21,056 nucleotides of DNA, taken from assembly GCA_018667205.1 (NCBI GenBank), contig JABIVN010000308.1:1-21056 (forward strand), in the 5' to 3' direction. This document shows positions 8,054 through 15,101 of the stretch, in pieces. The translations under genes and the position numbers were made by a program. The stretch is from Gammaproteobacteria bacterium. GTDB taxonomy: Bacteria > Pseudomonadota > Gammaproteobacteria > Pseudomonadales > Azotimanducaceae. Positions within the stretch are counted from its first letter, which is position 1; the number at the start of each line of letters is the position of its first letter. The notes under the pieces are model-generated. The model ran no database searches. It saw nothing but the letters and a program-made list of their open reading frames with translations, and was not told where the DNA came from.

Positions 8054-9388
8054 TCAGGTATGCGCGGGAAGATCAAGTTGCCGCCTGATTTCGTCATGCG
8101 CAGACTTATTCAATGGATATGCTATCAGCGGCAGAAAGGCGCAGAACAACCCGAGGGCTGTACCCAATGAATAAGTCACCAGCAAACCTTGCAGTGCTGC
8201 GGGGCCATTATCCCCACCCGGAACAAAATTGAATGCTAGTTCCAGGATAGTGAAACTCGCACCCACCGCAAATGCCGCGCCCAGCTTGTTGGTGGTCGTC
8301 AAGAGCGCAAAGAACAACCCTGGTCTTTGTTGGCCCATCTTTAACTCATCCTCATCGCTGATATCAGCCATCATCGAACGGATTAAAGTGGGCGGAGCCC
8401 CGAACCCAGCACCAAAGAGAATGGTAAAGCCCCAAAGCACTACAACGTTTCCAGATTCTGCCAGCGGTATTAAGGCAAGGTTAATAACCGTCATATAGAG
8501 CAAAGCCACCTTCATCGCATTATCTTTACCAAGGGCATAGGCAAGCTTTAACCAAAGTGGCATCGCCAAAAAACCTGTCACAAAGTAAAATAACAACGCG
8601 ATACTTGCGTGTTCTGCCAACTCGAAATACGCAGTGGCGATAAAAATGTATAAAGCGCCAGAAACCCCTATGCCAAAACCCGCAGCCAGGTCTGCAATCA
8701 GCAACCGCCACATTAACCGGTTAACGAGCAATACCTTAAGTGCCTCCCGCCATGGAATCGTCACACCAGGCTTGGTGTGCGAATCTGGTACCAACAAAAG
8801 CGTAGGTATCGTGAGCAGAGGAAACAAAATCAGGCAGAACCAGCCCATGCTGGCAACCTTTGTCGCCTGATCGGAATATCCCGACAATTCCATCGCTGCT
8901 GGAATAGCCAGCACAACCGCCATACCGCCGATGACAAATATTTCCCGCCAGCCAAACAGCCTAGATCGATCGTCGTAACTCTTTGATAATTCTGCCCCCC
9001 AGGACTGGTGACTAATGGCCAACATCGTATACCCGACGTAAAGTAATATAAGCCAAAACATCAGATAGAAACCCGAGACATCCTCTGGATCCGGCATGAA
9101 AACCTTCCAGACTGACAGCAACAGAAGCGGGATAGATAACGCTATCCAGTGTTTTCTGCGGCCCCACCGGGAATCAAACTTATCGATCATTAAGCCCATA
9201 ACAGGGTCCGTAACCACATCCCATATCCGCGCGATGAAAAAGACCGTCCCAACAGTAAGCAACGACAAACCCATACCCTCGGTATAAAACCGAGGCAGGT
9301 ATACAGCGATCGGCATACCCATCGCCGCCATCGGAATAGTGATACCGCTATAAGCCGCCAGAATGGTCCGAGTCAGTTTGATTGCCAA
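8054..9388 (-). CDS. MFS transporter, GPH (glycoside-pentoside-hexuronide) type
   Basis: Inner-membrane cation symporter of 444 residues with about twelve hydrophobic segments. The GPH signature is visible: DPVMGLMID (61-69) then SRWGRRKHW (73-81) after the second helix, and DELKMGQQRPGLFFA in the second half before the last helices. The start is TTG at 9386-9388: the frame is closed by TAG seven codons upstream and no ATG lies between, while AGGGG sits eight bases before the TTG. GPH carriers are classically sugar symporters, but in marine and sphingomonad catabolic clusters relatives sit beside oxygenases and TonB receptors, where the cargo is unknown. Here it lies upstream of the BVMO unit on the same strand, 536 bp away, so it is probably a separate transcript with a related role. 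Confidence 0.9.
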   Translation of the reverse strand: MAIKLTRTILAAYSGITIPMAAMGMPIAVYLPRFYTEGMGLSLLTVGTVFFIARIWDVVTDPVMGLMIDKFDSRWGRRKHWIALSIPLLLLSVWKVFMPDPEDVSGFYLMFWLILLYVGYTMLAISHQSWGAELSKSYDDRSRLFGWREIFVIGGMAVVLAIPAAMELSGYSDQATKVASMGWFCLILFPLLTIPTLLLVPDSHTKPGVTIPWREALKVLLVNRLMWRLLIADLAAGFGIGVSGALYIFIATAYFELAEHASIALLFYFVTGFLAMPLWLKLAYALGKDNAMKVALLYMTVINLALIPLAESGNVVVLWGFTILFGAGFGAPPTLIRSMMADISDEDELKMGQQRPGLFFALLTTTNKLGAAFAVGASFTILELAFNFVPGGDNGPAALQGLLVTYSLGTALGLFCAFLPLIAYPLNKSAHDEIRRQLDLPAHT

Positions 9389-9460
9389 TACTTTCGCCCC
9401 TGCTTTTATCTAGTCAACACGGTTAAACGCCACCTTTTTATCCAGAGAACTTCAAACAGT

Positions 9461-9508
9461 GCTTTGCGCAGAGCTTTGCGCAGAGCTTTACCCAAAGCTT
9501 TACCCAAA
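9461..9508. repeat. 12-bp tandem repeats, two variants x2
   Basis: Two copies of GCTTTGCGCAGA (9461-9484) are followed directly by two copies of GCTTTACCCAAA (9485-9508), and a fifth partial GCTTT begins at 9509. The variants share GCTTT and differ in the second half, so the array looks like two successive local duplications. It lies 73 bp upstream of the transporter start. Confidence 0.9.
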
Positions 9509-9659
9509 GCTTTCACTTCAGTCTCTATCAACCGAGAGCGTGTCTACAGAGCTGTAACCAGTTTGGCTTTATTTAACCCAACCCCGGTAATCCAGCCGTC
9601 CAGGATAATCCTTTAAAAATAGCAACCCCGGCCACTCGGACCGAGACCAACAGGCCTGA

Positions 9660-10001
9660 GCATAGTGGCATAAACCGAGCTAAGGAAAAAACGGAGTCTA
9701 AAACCGGCGGCTGATCAGCTTATTCGAAAACGGTACAACCCTTTTCAACCGGCGTCCCCCGAGACTTCCGGTCAGGTTCGACACAAATAATCTGTTCCAG
9801 GGGAACAGGAACCGAACCAGAAAACGTGCCCATACAAGGCCCAATATCCAAAATTTTAGCGCCGCCGGCGGCATGGTTTGCCACCATCCCCCTCAAGAAA
9901 CGGCTGTAGTTAACCGCTTCCTTGATAACCTCCAGGTTCTCTAAACCCTAATATGGCATTCTTTCATCCATCTTGTAGATGTCGATTTCTATCTTAACTT
10001 T
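9660..10001 (-). pseudogene. Relic of a class I SAM-dependent methyltransferase
   Basis: Translating the minus strand from 10001 gives a stretch ending YKMDERMPY, then a TAG stop (9948-9950), then without change of frame GLENLEVIKEAVNYSRFLRG (from 9947), a spacer, AKILDIGPCMGTFSG, and QIICVEPD before a TAA at 9720-9722. This order is that of the N-terminal half of many ~250-residue methyltransferases (…YGLEN.EVI.EAVNYNR…, motif I DxGxGxG, acidic EPD at strand 2). Motif I reads DIGPCMG where GAGMG is expected, so a cofactor-binding glycine is lost. There is no usable start and the C-terminal half is missing, although a weak resemblance (SVFSLARFM) continues to about 9660. The 13-bp repeat array sits exactly where the start codon should be. 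Family assignment rests on motif memory, not a search. Confidence 0.62.
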
Positions 10002-10062
10002 CTAACCCAGCTTTCTAACCCAGCTTTCTAACCCAGCTTTCTAACCCAGCTTTCTAACCCAA
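9998..10062. repeat. 13-bp tandem repeat, five copies
   Basis: CTTTCTAACCCAG is repeated five times head to tail (9998-10010, 10011-10023, 10024-10036, 10037-10049, 10050-10062); the last copy ends in A instead of G. The 13-bp period does not preserve reading frame, so the array is not coding. It abuts the upstream end of the methyltransferase relic. Confidence 0.95.
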
Positions 10063-10066
10063 CATG

Positions 10067-10108
10067 GGTAAGGTAGCGATTGTTAACGGTAAGGTAGCGA
10101 TTGTTAAC
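10067..10108. repeat. 21-bp tandem duplication
   Basis: A 21-bp unit beginning GGTAAGGTAGCGATTG and ending TTAAC occurs twice without mismatch (10067-10087 and 10088-10108), four bases after the 13-bp array. Each copy ends in the palindrome GTTAAC. GGTAAGG-type sequence recurs near the stop codon of the next gene (TACCTT…AAGGTA, 10201-10220). Confidence 0.95.
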
Positions 10109-10212
10109 GTTTTACCATCGATTCATGCATTCGCTAATCGCCCAGAAAATTTACGCCACTCCAGCTAGTTTGAGCATAAGAGAGAACCAACATACCCGTT
10201 ACCTTGGTATGG

Positions 10213-11913
10213 CTAAGGTAGGTACCAGATTGGTGACGTCCACGCACGCTCCTGTAGTGTCGTTTCTGCACCTGGGAATTCGTCACATCGGTTTTCTTTT
10301 CGACAGTGATGGGCTGACCAACGGAGCGTCGGAGCTTCCAGCACTCTCACGTACCAGAACGCAGGCGCCTTAGAATCGAAATCCGGGTCCGTCCAGCTCA
10401 TGCAAATGTGCAGTCCCCCTTTTCTCTCCTGCCAGACGGGGATGGTTGTTTCCCTAAGTTCGCCATCCCTGAATTCACCTTTGATGATCTCGATAGACTG
10501 AAGCGGCGTCTCGTCATACAAGGCCTGTATCCGAAAATGTGGGGCCTTTTGAAGTTCCGTAAAACTGCCACCCATCGGCACGCCCAGGTAATTATCAGCA
10601 TCACAACTGAGTTCTTTTTCAGAACCCTGCAGCCTTACTTGCATTCTTGGGCCACTGGTGGCGTATACCTCGCGTCGTTTCAAAGCATCAAACAGGCTGT
10701 GACGGGTATTTTCTTCTGCCCACACGGCAACTAACCCGCCGGGATTCCAACGTTGCCTCACCATTGTCTTATCAAGATCACCAATGCCAAATACTGACCC
10801 AAGCCACTTGTCTTCCTCGACAAACCCACCTGTGGCGGCATGGTTGTCCGTTGAGGAAATAATCCCGAGTTGTAGTGGGTTGATGCCAGATTCGCTGTAA
10901 ACCCCCAGACCTCGCGTGAGCAGCGCTCGGACATAGCCGCTTCTCATCTTCTCCCATTCTTGTTGGGAATAATCCTTGGGCTCTGTCGGGGTTGAGCTTC
11001 GAGTTAAATACTGTTGAAAGTTGCAGTCTTCATCAGGTTGGCCAAACGCATAAAGACATTCGCTGGAACCTTTTTCCTGATGTATTTCGACCAGCCGTTC
11101 AAACCTAGCTCGCAGAGCACGTACTTCGTTGGTCTCTGTCTCGATGTCGAAACTCTTGCCGTCGCCCATGTTAGTGTTATGGGGGATTGCAATAGCCTGG
11201 CAACCGGCTTCCGCCTTGCACTGCTTGTCCAGTTCCTGCCAAAGCGCCAGAGGGTTTGGGTAGCGCATGTAATCAATGGCATCCGGCGTGACGTTTTCAT
11301 CCCTGAAGATGACATTGCGATGGTTATGACTGAAATCCGGTGTTGCTGACCACTCGTAACCATTTAGTGCCGTAAAATGGCAGGGATCATCTGCGGCATT
11401 GGTTTGTTCTTGAATACGACCCCATTGGGACATCCTACTGTTGTCGCAATGTTCAGTATCTTTGGCACAGATAGGTGTTGGTTGGGGCGTGGCCTTCGTA
11501 ATGGTTGGGAGAACGTACTCGGCAAAAACTTCCGATCCGGTCGCTCTACCGGCTTTTTCAGTCATAATGTCGCAATAAGGATCATCACTCCATTCAGGAT
11601 CGGTGCAGATATAGAGCAGATCAAACCACTCTGCGTGATCAGTGACCGCCATAAAGTCTAAGGGCCTATCCAGCTTTACCGATAGTTCATCGTCTAGGGT
11701 GAGTTCACCTCCTCGAGCAAACCGATAAGCATCGGCAGGGGTCTTGATGGTGCCGTAGCCCCAGGCGTCCAATGAATAGGCCGTGTGAACATGCAGGTCG
11801 CCCCAGTAGACCTGCTTTTGACCTAGTTGATAGCCAGGGCAGTGGCCATCTTCGGCAAGAAGAGCGACGCCCGGCGCGATGAAGGCAAACAGCGCGACAA
11901 TCAGTTTTTTCAA
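10213..11913 (-). CDS. DUF3604 protein, PHP-like metal-dependent hydrolase candidate, exported
   Basis: 566 residues with an N-terminal signal peptide (MKKLIVALFAFIAPGVALLA), so it is likely periplasmic. It has the layout of the DUF3604 family: WGDLHVHTAYSLDA (37-50; H41 and H43), VTDHAEW (90-96), NGYEWSA (184-190), HNHRNVIF (196-203), IPHNTN (243-248), VEIHQEKGSSE (275-285) and SSTDNHAA (353-360). These His/Asp residues are placed as in PHP-fold polynuclear metal sites, so a hydrolase is likely, but the family has no settled reaction. The start is TTG at 11911-11913, preceded by a G-run. It follows a TonB-receptor relic by 25 bp, so the ancestral pair was receptor plus exported hydrolase. 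It appears intact while its partner does not. A candidate role is opening the ester or lactone made by the nearby BVMO, which is speculation. Confidence 0.9.
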   Translation of the reverse strand: MKKLIVALFAFIAPGVALLAEDGHCPGYQLGQKQVYWGDLHVHTAYSLDAWGYGTIKTPADAYRFARGGELTLDDELSVKLDRPLDFMAVTDHAEWFDLLYICTDPEWSDDPYCDIMTEKAGRATGSEVFAEYVLPTITKATPQPTPICAKDTEHCDNSRMSQWGRIQEQTNAADDPCHFTALNGYEWSATPDFSHNHRNVIFRDENVTPDAIDYMRYPNPLALWQELDKQCKAEAGCQAIAIPHNTNMGDGKSFDIETETNEVRALRARFERLVEIHQEKGSSECLYAFGQPDEDCNFQQYLTRSSTPTEPKDYSQQEWEKMRSGYVRALLTRGLGVYSESGINPLQLGIISSTDNHAATGGFVEEDKWLGSVFGIGDLDKTMVRQRWNPGGLVAVWAEENTRHSLFDALKRREVYATSGPRMQVRLQGSEKELSCDADNYLGVPMGGSFTELQKAPHFRIQALYDETPLQSIEIIKGEFRDGELRETTIPVWQERKGGLHICMSWTDPDFDSKAPAFWYVRVLEAPTLRWSAHHCRKENRCDEFPGAETTLQERAWTSPIWYLP

Positions 11914-11938
11914 TTTGCCCCCCAGGGGATTCTCTTCA

Positions 11939-12525
11939 TTAGAGCTTATACTTCATAAACACACTGGTCGAGCGTGGACGGACCGGTTGACCAAACCCCA
12001 TAGCGAAAGCAGAAAAGATGGAACGCGACTGACAATAAAACTCATCTGTTGCGTTCCTAATAATGACGACGACTTCCCGTGTGTCACCCGCACCAAAGCA
12101 TCTGGCGCTGACATTGAGTGTTTTTTGATTGGTTTCCAGTACCTTGGCGAAATTTTTGGTACGGCTGTAATAGTCATCCTTTAGACTATCATCAGCGCGT
12201 AGGGTTATTTCTAGACCGTTTCCCAGCGGGATATCGCAGGCAGCGGCCGGCACCAACGTGTAATCAGGCGTAAAGGGTAGATCACTACGCTTGGGCAAGG
12301 TGATGCCAGGTGAAACCAAGGTACCCTTAAACGAATCGATCTCATCATCGACTACACCCAAGTTTAATCCCAACGTTAAACTATCTCCAATCAAGGGGGG
12401 CAACTCGAGTTCAAAGCCCCAATTTCCTCAAGAACTTTGGTTCCTTCAGCCATGACAATGGTCGGTACTGAGGTCGCAAATAATAGAGCAGATAAAAAGC
12501 CTACGAAGGTGTTGATGTAACGCAT
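11939..12525 (-). pseudogene. TonB-dependent receptor relic: signal peptide joined to C-terminal barrel end
   Basis: ATG at 12525 has a strong AGGAGT six bases upstream and starts a clean signal peptide (MRYINTFVGFLSALLFATSV…VMAEG) followed by TKVLEEI, the usual entry to a TonB box. Directly after this (about 12416-12424) the sequence changes, in another frame, to GFELELPPLIGDSLTLGLNL, the start of a TonB-receptor barrel hairpin. That frame then runs 160 codons to RPRSTSVFMKYKL and stop at 11939-11941, matching the usual C-terminus …PRTYGVSVKYRF except that the final Phe is Leu. The signal-peptide frame stops at 12391-12393. So the plug and most of the barrel, several hundred codons, are deleted and the joint is out of frame. 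A functional 154-residue protein starting at TTG 12403 is unlikely. Confidence 0.85.
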
Positions 12526-12535
12526 GATGCTACTC

Positions 12536-12589
12536 CTCAGCCATATGAGGCCGTTGTTGAATCTCAGCCATATAAGGCCTTTGTTGAAT
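12536..12589. repeat. 27-bp tandem duplication
   Basis: Two head-to-tail copies (12536-12562 and 12563-12589) start CTCAGCCATAT and end TTGTTGAAT, with two mismatches. They lie just upstream of the receptor relic's ribosome site on the minus strand. Confidence 0.9.
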
Positions 12590-12697
12590 CAACTACCCAC
12601 AGGTATCAAAAGTGATCGCTGCCCGTTACCTCACCGTTATCTAACGGCTAACGAAAATAGCCGCGTCATGTAATACTTAGCTTACGAGGCTTTTGCA

Positions 12698-12716
12698 TTG
12701 TCAACTTGTTTGATAA
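12698..12716. promoter_or_regulatory. Candidate MarR operator upstream of the MarR gene
   Basis: TTGTCAA-CTTGT-TTGATAA has arms that match at six of seven positions with a 5-bp spacer. Its arms and spacing match the palindrome CTGTCAA-N5-TTGACAG at 14232-14250 between two other genes. A dyad of this size suits a dimeric winged-helix MarR protein. Binding by the adjacent regulator is inferred. Confidence 0.5.
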
Positions 12717-12862
12717 AAAATTCAAGCGTGGCACTTGTTATTCGGAAAAAGACACTTGCACGGTAGCCTTGCACGTTAGCCAAGAGCGGCTTTAGTAAAA
12801 ACATGTGGTGAAAATTATTGGCGTGCGTATACGATAGCGTCACAAGAAAGGAACATCATATT

Positions 12863-13318
12863 TTGACTAAGAAAAACCTCATCGAGTATCTCGAACCAAT
12901 CCATAGCGTCGGATATCTGGCTCGGATTAATTTCCGCGCTTTTTCCAAAGCATTGGAAAAACTAATAGAGCCACACGGTGTTAGCGCCGGCCAATGGCGA
13001 TTTCTACGCGTGCTATGGGAGCACGACGGTGTCACACAGCGAGAGCTTTGTCGTAAGGTCGGCATTACCGAAGCTACCGGTGTGAAAGGCATCGCAAGCC
13101 TGGCTGCAGCCGGATTCGTCAAACGAACAATCGATACTCGTGATAAGAGAAAAATAATTATCACGTTGACGCCGCATGCTCGAACCCTTGAAGCGAAACT
13201 AATCCCAATGGTGGTGGAGGTTAATGAGCGAGCGCTGGAAGGCATTACGAAAAAAGAGGCAGACATAGTGCGAAGAGTGTTGGCGAAAACCTACTTTAAC
13301 CTCACCAAGGAAAACTAA
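12863..13318 (+). CDS. MarR-family transcriptional regulator
   Basis: Dimeric winged-helix DNA-binding protein, usually a repressor released by a small aromatic or lipophilic ligand. I start it at TTG 12863-12865 because AAAGGA precedes it at ten bases and this gives 151 residues, the family's usual length; a TTG at 12818 in the same frame has no ribosome site. In this numbering the helix-turn-helix is about 58-80 (VTQRELCRKVGITEATGVKG) and the wing is 91-101 with the signature DTRDKRK. A dimerisation helix lies at each end. It is divergent from the receptor relic/DUF3604 pair and convergent with the next gene. Two similar palindromes, one in its own upstream region and one between the decarboxylase-like and VOC genes, suggest self-control plus control of those genes. 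Confidence 0.92.
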   Translation: MTKKNLIEYLEPIHSVGYLARINFRAFSKALEKLIEPHGVSAGQWRFLRVLWEHDGVTQRELCRKVGITEATGVKGIASLAAAGFVKRTIDTRDKRKIIITLTPHARTLEAKLIPMVVEVNERALEGITKKEADIVRRVLAKTYFNLTKEN

Positions 13319-13422
13319 TAACAGCTCTACCAAACAGACTGGTTGACCAAAAAATATCGGCGCGCCTTTTCTCTAAAGCCTTGCCTACAGGCACCGGCTC
13401 GCAGGGCCTGTCAAAAGTCAAC

Positions 13423-13434
13423 CAAGCGCGCTTG
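13423..13434. terminator. 12-bp palindrome between convergent genes
   Basis: CAAGCGCGCTTG is a perfect palindrome in the gap between the MarR gene (+) and the decarboxylase-like gene (-). It could stop transcription from either side, but no T-run follows on either strand, so this is weak. Confidence 0.25.
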
Positions 13435-13525
13435 AAGTAACACCAAACGATGTAACCATTGATCGTATTGAAATACCCGGGAAGGAATCGAGCTTGACCG
13501 CTTTCCTCCCCGAGCCCGCGATAAC

Positions 13526-14182
13526 TTACTCTTTGTCTTGCCAAGCGGCGCCCGCCCAGTCAGAGGCCTCGCCTTCGCCGGGAACAGCAACTTCTTTGAT
13601 GCGTTCCGGCACATCGTCGTATTCAAGCCTCAGCGCTCGGCAGCACACAGCATGAAGGTTATAACCCATTACATGGTAGGTGAGTTCCAGGATATCTTCG
13701 TCAGAAAAATGTGAATGTAGCGCCTCAAACAATTCATCAGACGCGCGGCCCTTATCGTAAATTAGGGCGTCAGCCCAAGCCAAAACAGCGCGCTCTTTCG
13801 CGTCAAACACATCTGAAACCTGCCAATGGGTAAGCGCCTTTATTTGTTCCTCTGGCACGCCGTGTTTCCGTGCTGCCTTGCAGTGCTGTGAAAAGACAAA
13901 CTGACTTCCCGCCGCATAGCCGGCCCTGGAAATGGCAAGTTCTCGAGCTCTGTTATCCAGTTGGCTGACACTTTTACTGGCGAACATACCAAACATGCCA
14001 AAGTGGCTGGTTGCGTGGTCGAAAATATAGGGCACAAGCGCAAAGACGGACCACCAGTTACCAGGTGTGCCGGTGGCTGTACCTGGCTCCTCGACCGGGT
14101 CCCGGTTAGGAAATAGCGCGTCGTAGTATTTTAAAACGTTAGCAGGTGCATCTTTACGTGAAACTTGTCGAAGCCGGGGCAT
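13526..14182 (-). CDS. Carboxymuconolactone decarboxylase/AhpD-like protein
   Basis: All-helical AhpD-fold protein of 218 residues. ATG 14180-14182 is chosen over an in-frame upstream ATG at 14218 because AAGGAG lies seven bases before it. The diagnostic central helix reads LDNRARELAISRAGYAAGSQ then FVFSQHCKAARKHGV, with a downstream LAWADALIYDKGRASDEL helix and a DILELTYHVMGYNLHAVCCRAL helix. The CxxC of AhpD peroxidase-type members is absent; a single Cys and the His are kept, as in many catabolic-cluster members whose reaction is not known. It is transcribed away from the VOC gene from a shared control region. Decarboxylase, hydratase or antioxidant roles are all possible. Confidence 0.88.
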   Translation of the reverse strand: MPRLRQVSRKDAPANVLKYYDALFPNRDPVEEPGTATGTPGNWWSVFALVPYIFDHATSHFGMFGMFASKSVSQLDNRARELAISRAGYAAGSQFVFSQHCKAARKHGVPEEQIKALTHWQVSDVFDAKERAVLAWADALIYDKGRASDELFEALHSHFSDEDILELTYHVMGYNLHAVCCRALRLEYDDVPERIKEVAVPGEGEASDWAGAAWQDKE

Positions 14183-14209
14183 ACTTTTTCTCCTTAATGG
14201 TTGTCTCAT

Positions 14210-14238
14210 GAGATACAAGATATTTCCTTAGCTGTCAA
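14210..14238 (-). promoter_or_regulatory. Promoter of the decarboxylase-like gene
   Basis: On the minus strand TTGACA (14233-14238) is followed after 17 bp by TATCTC (14210-14215), then about 28 bp to the ATG at 14182 with its AAGGAG. The -35 is a perfect consensus; the -10 is partial. The -35 is one arm of the palindrome at 14232-14250. Confidence 0.6.
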
Positions 14239-14250
14239 AGGAATTGACAG
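14232..14250. promoter_or_regulatory. Palindromic operator covering two back-to-back -35 boxes
   Basis: CTGTCAA-AGGAA-TTGACAG is a perfect 7+5+7 inverted repeat. Each arm contains a consensus TTGACA facing outward, one for each divergent gene, so a protein bound here would block both promoters at once. The nearby MarR protein is the natural candidate. Confidence 0.65.
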
Positions 14251-14273
14251 ACTTTCTTCTCCGCACCTATGAT
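14244..14273 (+). promoter_or_regulatory. Sigma-70-like promoter of the VOC gene
   Basis: TTGACA (14244-14249), an 18-bp spacer and TATGAT (14268-14273) give a near-consensus promoter. Transcription would begin near 14280, leaving a leader of about 90 bases that contains the perfect palindrome GCTCGCGCGAGC (14294-14305). Confidence 0.7.
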
Positions 14274-14368
14274 GAGCATCAGTTTTTGAATTCGCTCGCG
14301 CGAGCCTGATGTTGCACCCGCCGGAGCAGTCACTTGCAGCAACAAATTACCACGAAAGGAAGCACACG

Positions 14369-14908
14369 ATGCCCAGCAATGAAAAATTCGAGTTCCGAGG
14401 AATCAATCATCTCGCCTTGGTATGTCGCGATATGAAAAAAACGGTTGAGTTCTATACCGAAGTACTTGGTATGCCTTTGACCAAAACGGTCGTCTTACCA
14501 GGTGATGCTGGTCAGCATTTTTTCTTTGATTGCGGAGGCGGCGATCAGTTGGCCTTCTTCTGGTTTCCGTCAGCACCTAACGCTCAACCAGGCGTCACTC
14601 ACGCCGCAAGCCTGGTCGCGGAAGGTGACATCACCTCTGCGCATGCTTCGATGAATCATGTCGCGTTTGATGTACCGCTTGAGAAGATGGACGAGTACAA
14701 AAAGAAACTCGATGAAGCCGGCATCGATTCCACCGATGTCTATCATGACGATTCCGAAATGGGTATTAGCCAAGAAGTTAACGAGACCACTTTTGTAAGG
14801 TCCATTTATTTCAAGGATCCCGACGGAATTTTACTGGAATTTGCCTCCTGGACGCGCGAACTCACTGAAGCCGACGTCAATGTTGAACCAATGAGTGCTG
14901 CCAGTTAA
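14369..14908 (+). CDS. VOC superfamily (glyoxalase/extradiol dioxygenase fold) protein
   Basis: 179-residue cytoplasmic protein made of two beta-alpha-beta-beta-beta units that form one metal site. ATG 14369 has AAAGGAAG just upstream; an upstream in-frame ATG at 14309 lacks one. Metal-ligand candidates are H14 (GINHLALVCRDM), H97 (MNHVAFDV) and E157 (DPDGILLEFASW), the usual H/H/E set, so it is probably catalytic and not a binding protein. Possible reactions include ring cleavage, isomerisation or epimerisation; sequence alone does not decide. It is driven by a strong promoter whose -35 overlaps that of the divergent decarboxylase-like gene, so the two are likely induced together and may act on successive intermediates. 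Confidence 0.92.
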   Translation: MPSNEKFEFRGINHLALVCRDMKKTVEFYTEVLGMPLTKTVVLPGDAGQHFFFDCGGGDQLAFFWFPSAPNAQPGVTHAASLVAEGDITSAHASMNHVAFDVPLEKMDEYKKKLDEAGIDSTDVYHDDSEMGISQEVNETTFVRSIYFKDPDGILLEFASWTRELTEADVNVEPMSAAS

Positions 14909-15101
14909 CAGAGGTGATACTGTCAATATTCCGTGAGGAATTTGCACGTCACACGACAAAAGTAGCCCCTTGTGTTGCGCCGCAGCGGGCTTCTAGCTAC
15001 CCCTAGTGAGCGAGTTAGGCCACGGCGACACTCAGTGCTTTTCTATATAAAAAAAGAGCATGAGAGGAAACCGTATCGCTGTGCGGAGCGTTCACTGATC
15101 A

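Larger units (their letters stand above)
12526..12862. other. 337-bp divergent regulatory region between receptor relic and MarR gene
   Basis: No gene is seen. It holds a 27-bp tandem duplication (12536-12589), the palindromes GTTGA-a-TCAAC (about 12583-12593) and CCGTTA-tc-TAACGG (12634-12647), and the operator-like TTGTCAA-N5-TTGATAA (12698-12716). A TTGACA box on the minus strand (within 12699-12704) could serve transcription toward the receptor relic and DUF3604 gene, but its -10 is not clear. Confidence 0.6.

Noticed and set aside
9792..9808. Inverted repeat CTGTTCC-agg-GGAACAG as an operator
   Set aside because: It lies inside the methyltransferase relic with no promoter nearby; probably chance or part of the decay.
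9998..10108. CRISPR array
   Set aside because: Units are directly adjacent with no unique spacers, and no cas genes are present.
11014..11363. Long open frames antisense to or overlapping the DUF3604 gene
   Set aside because: They are shadows of a gene with clear family motifs in its own frame.
11939..12403. Independent 154-residue protein
   Set aside because: Its sequence is the barrel end of a TonB receptor, it lacks a ribosome site at its TTG, and the receptor's own signal peptide lies just upstream in another frame.
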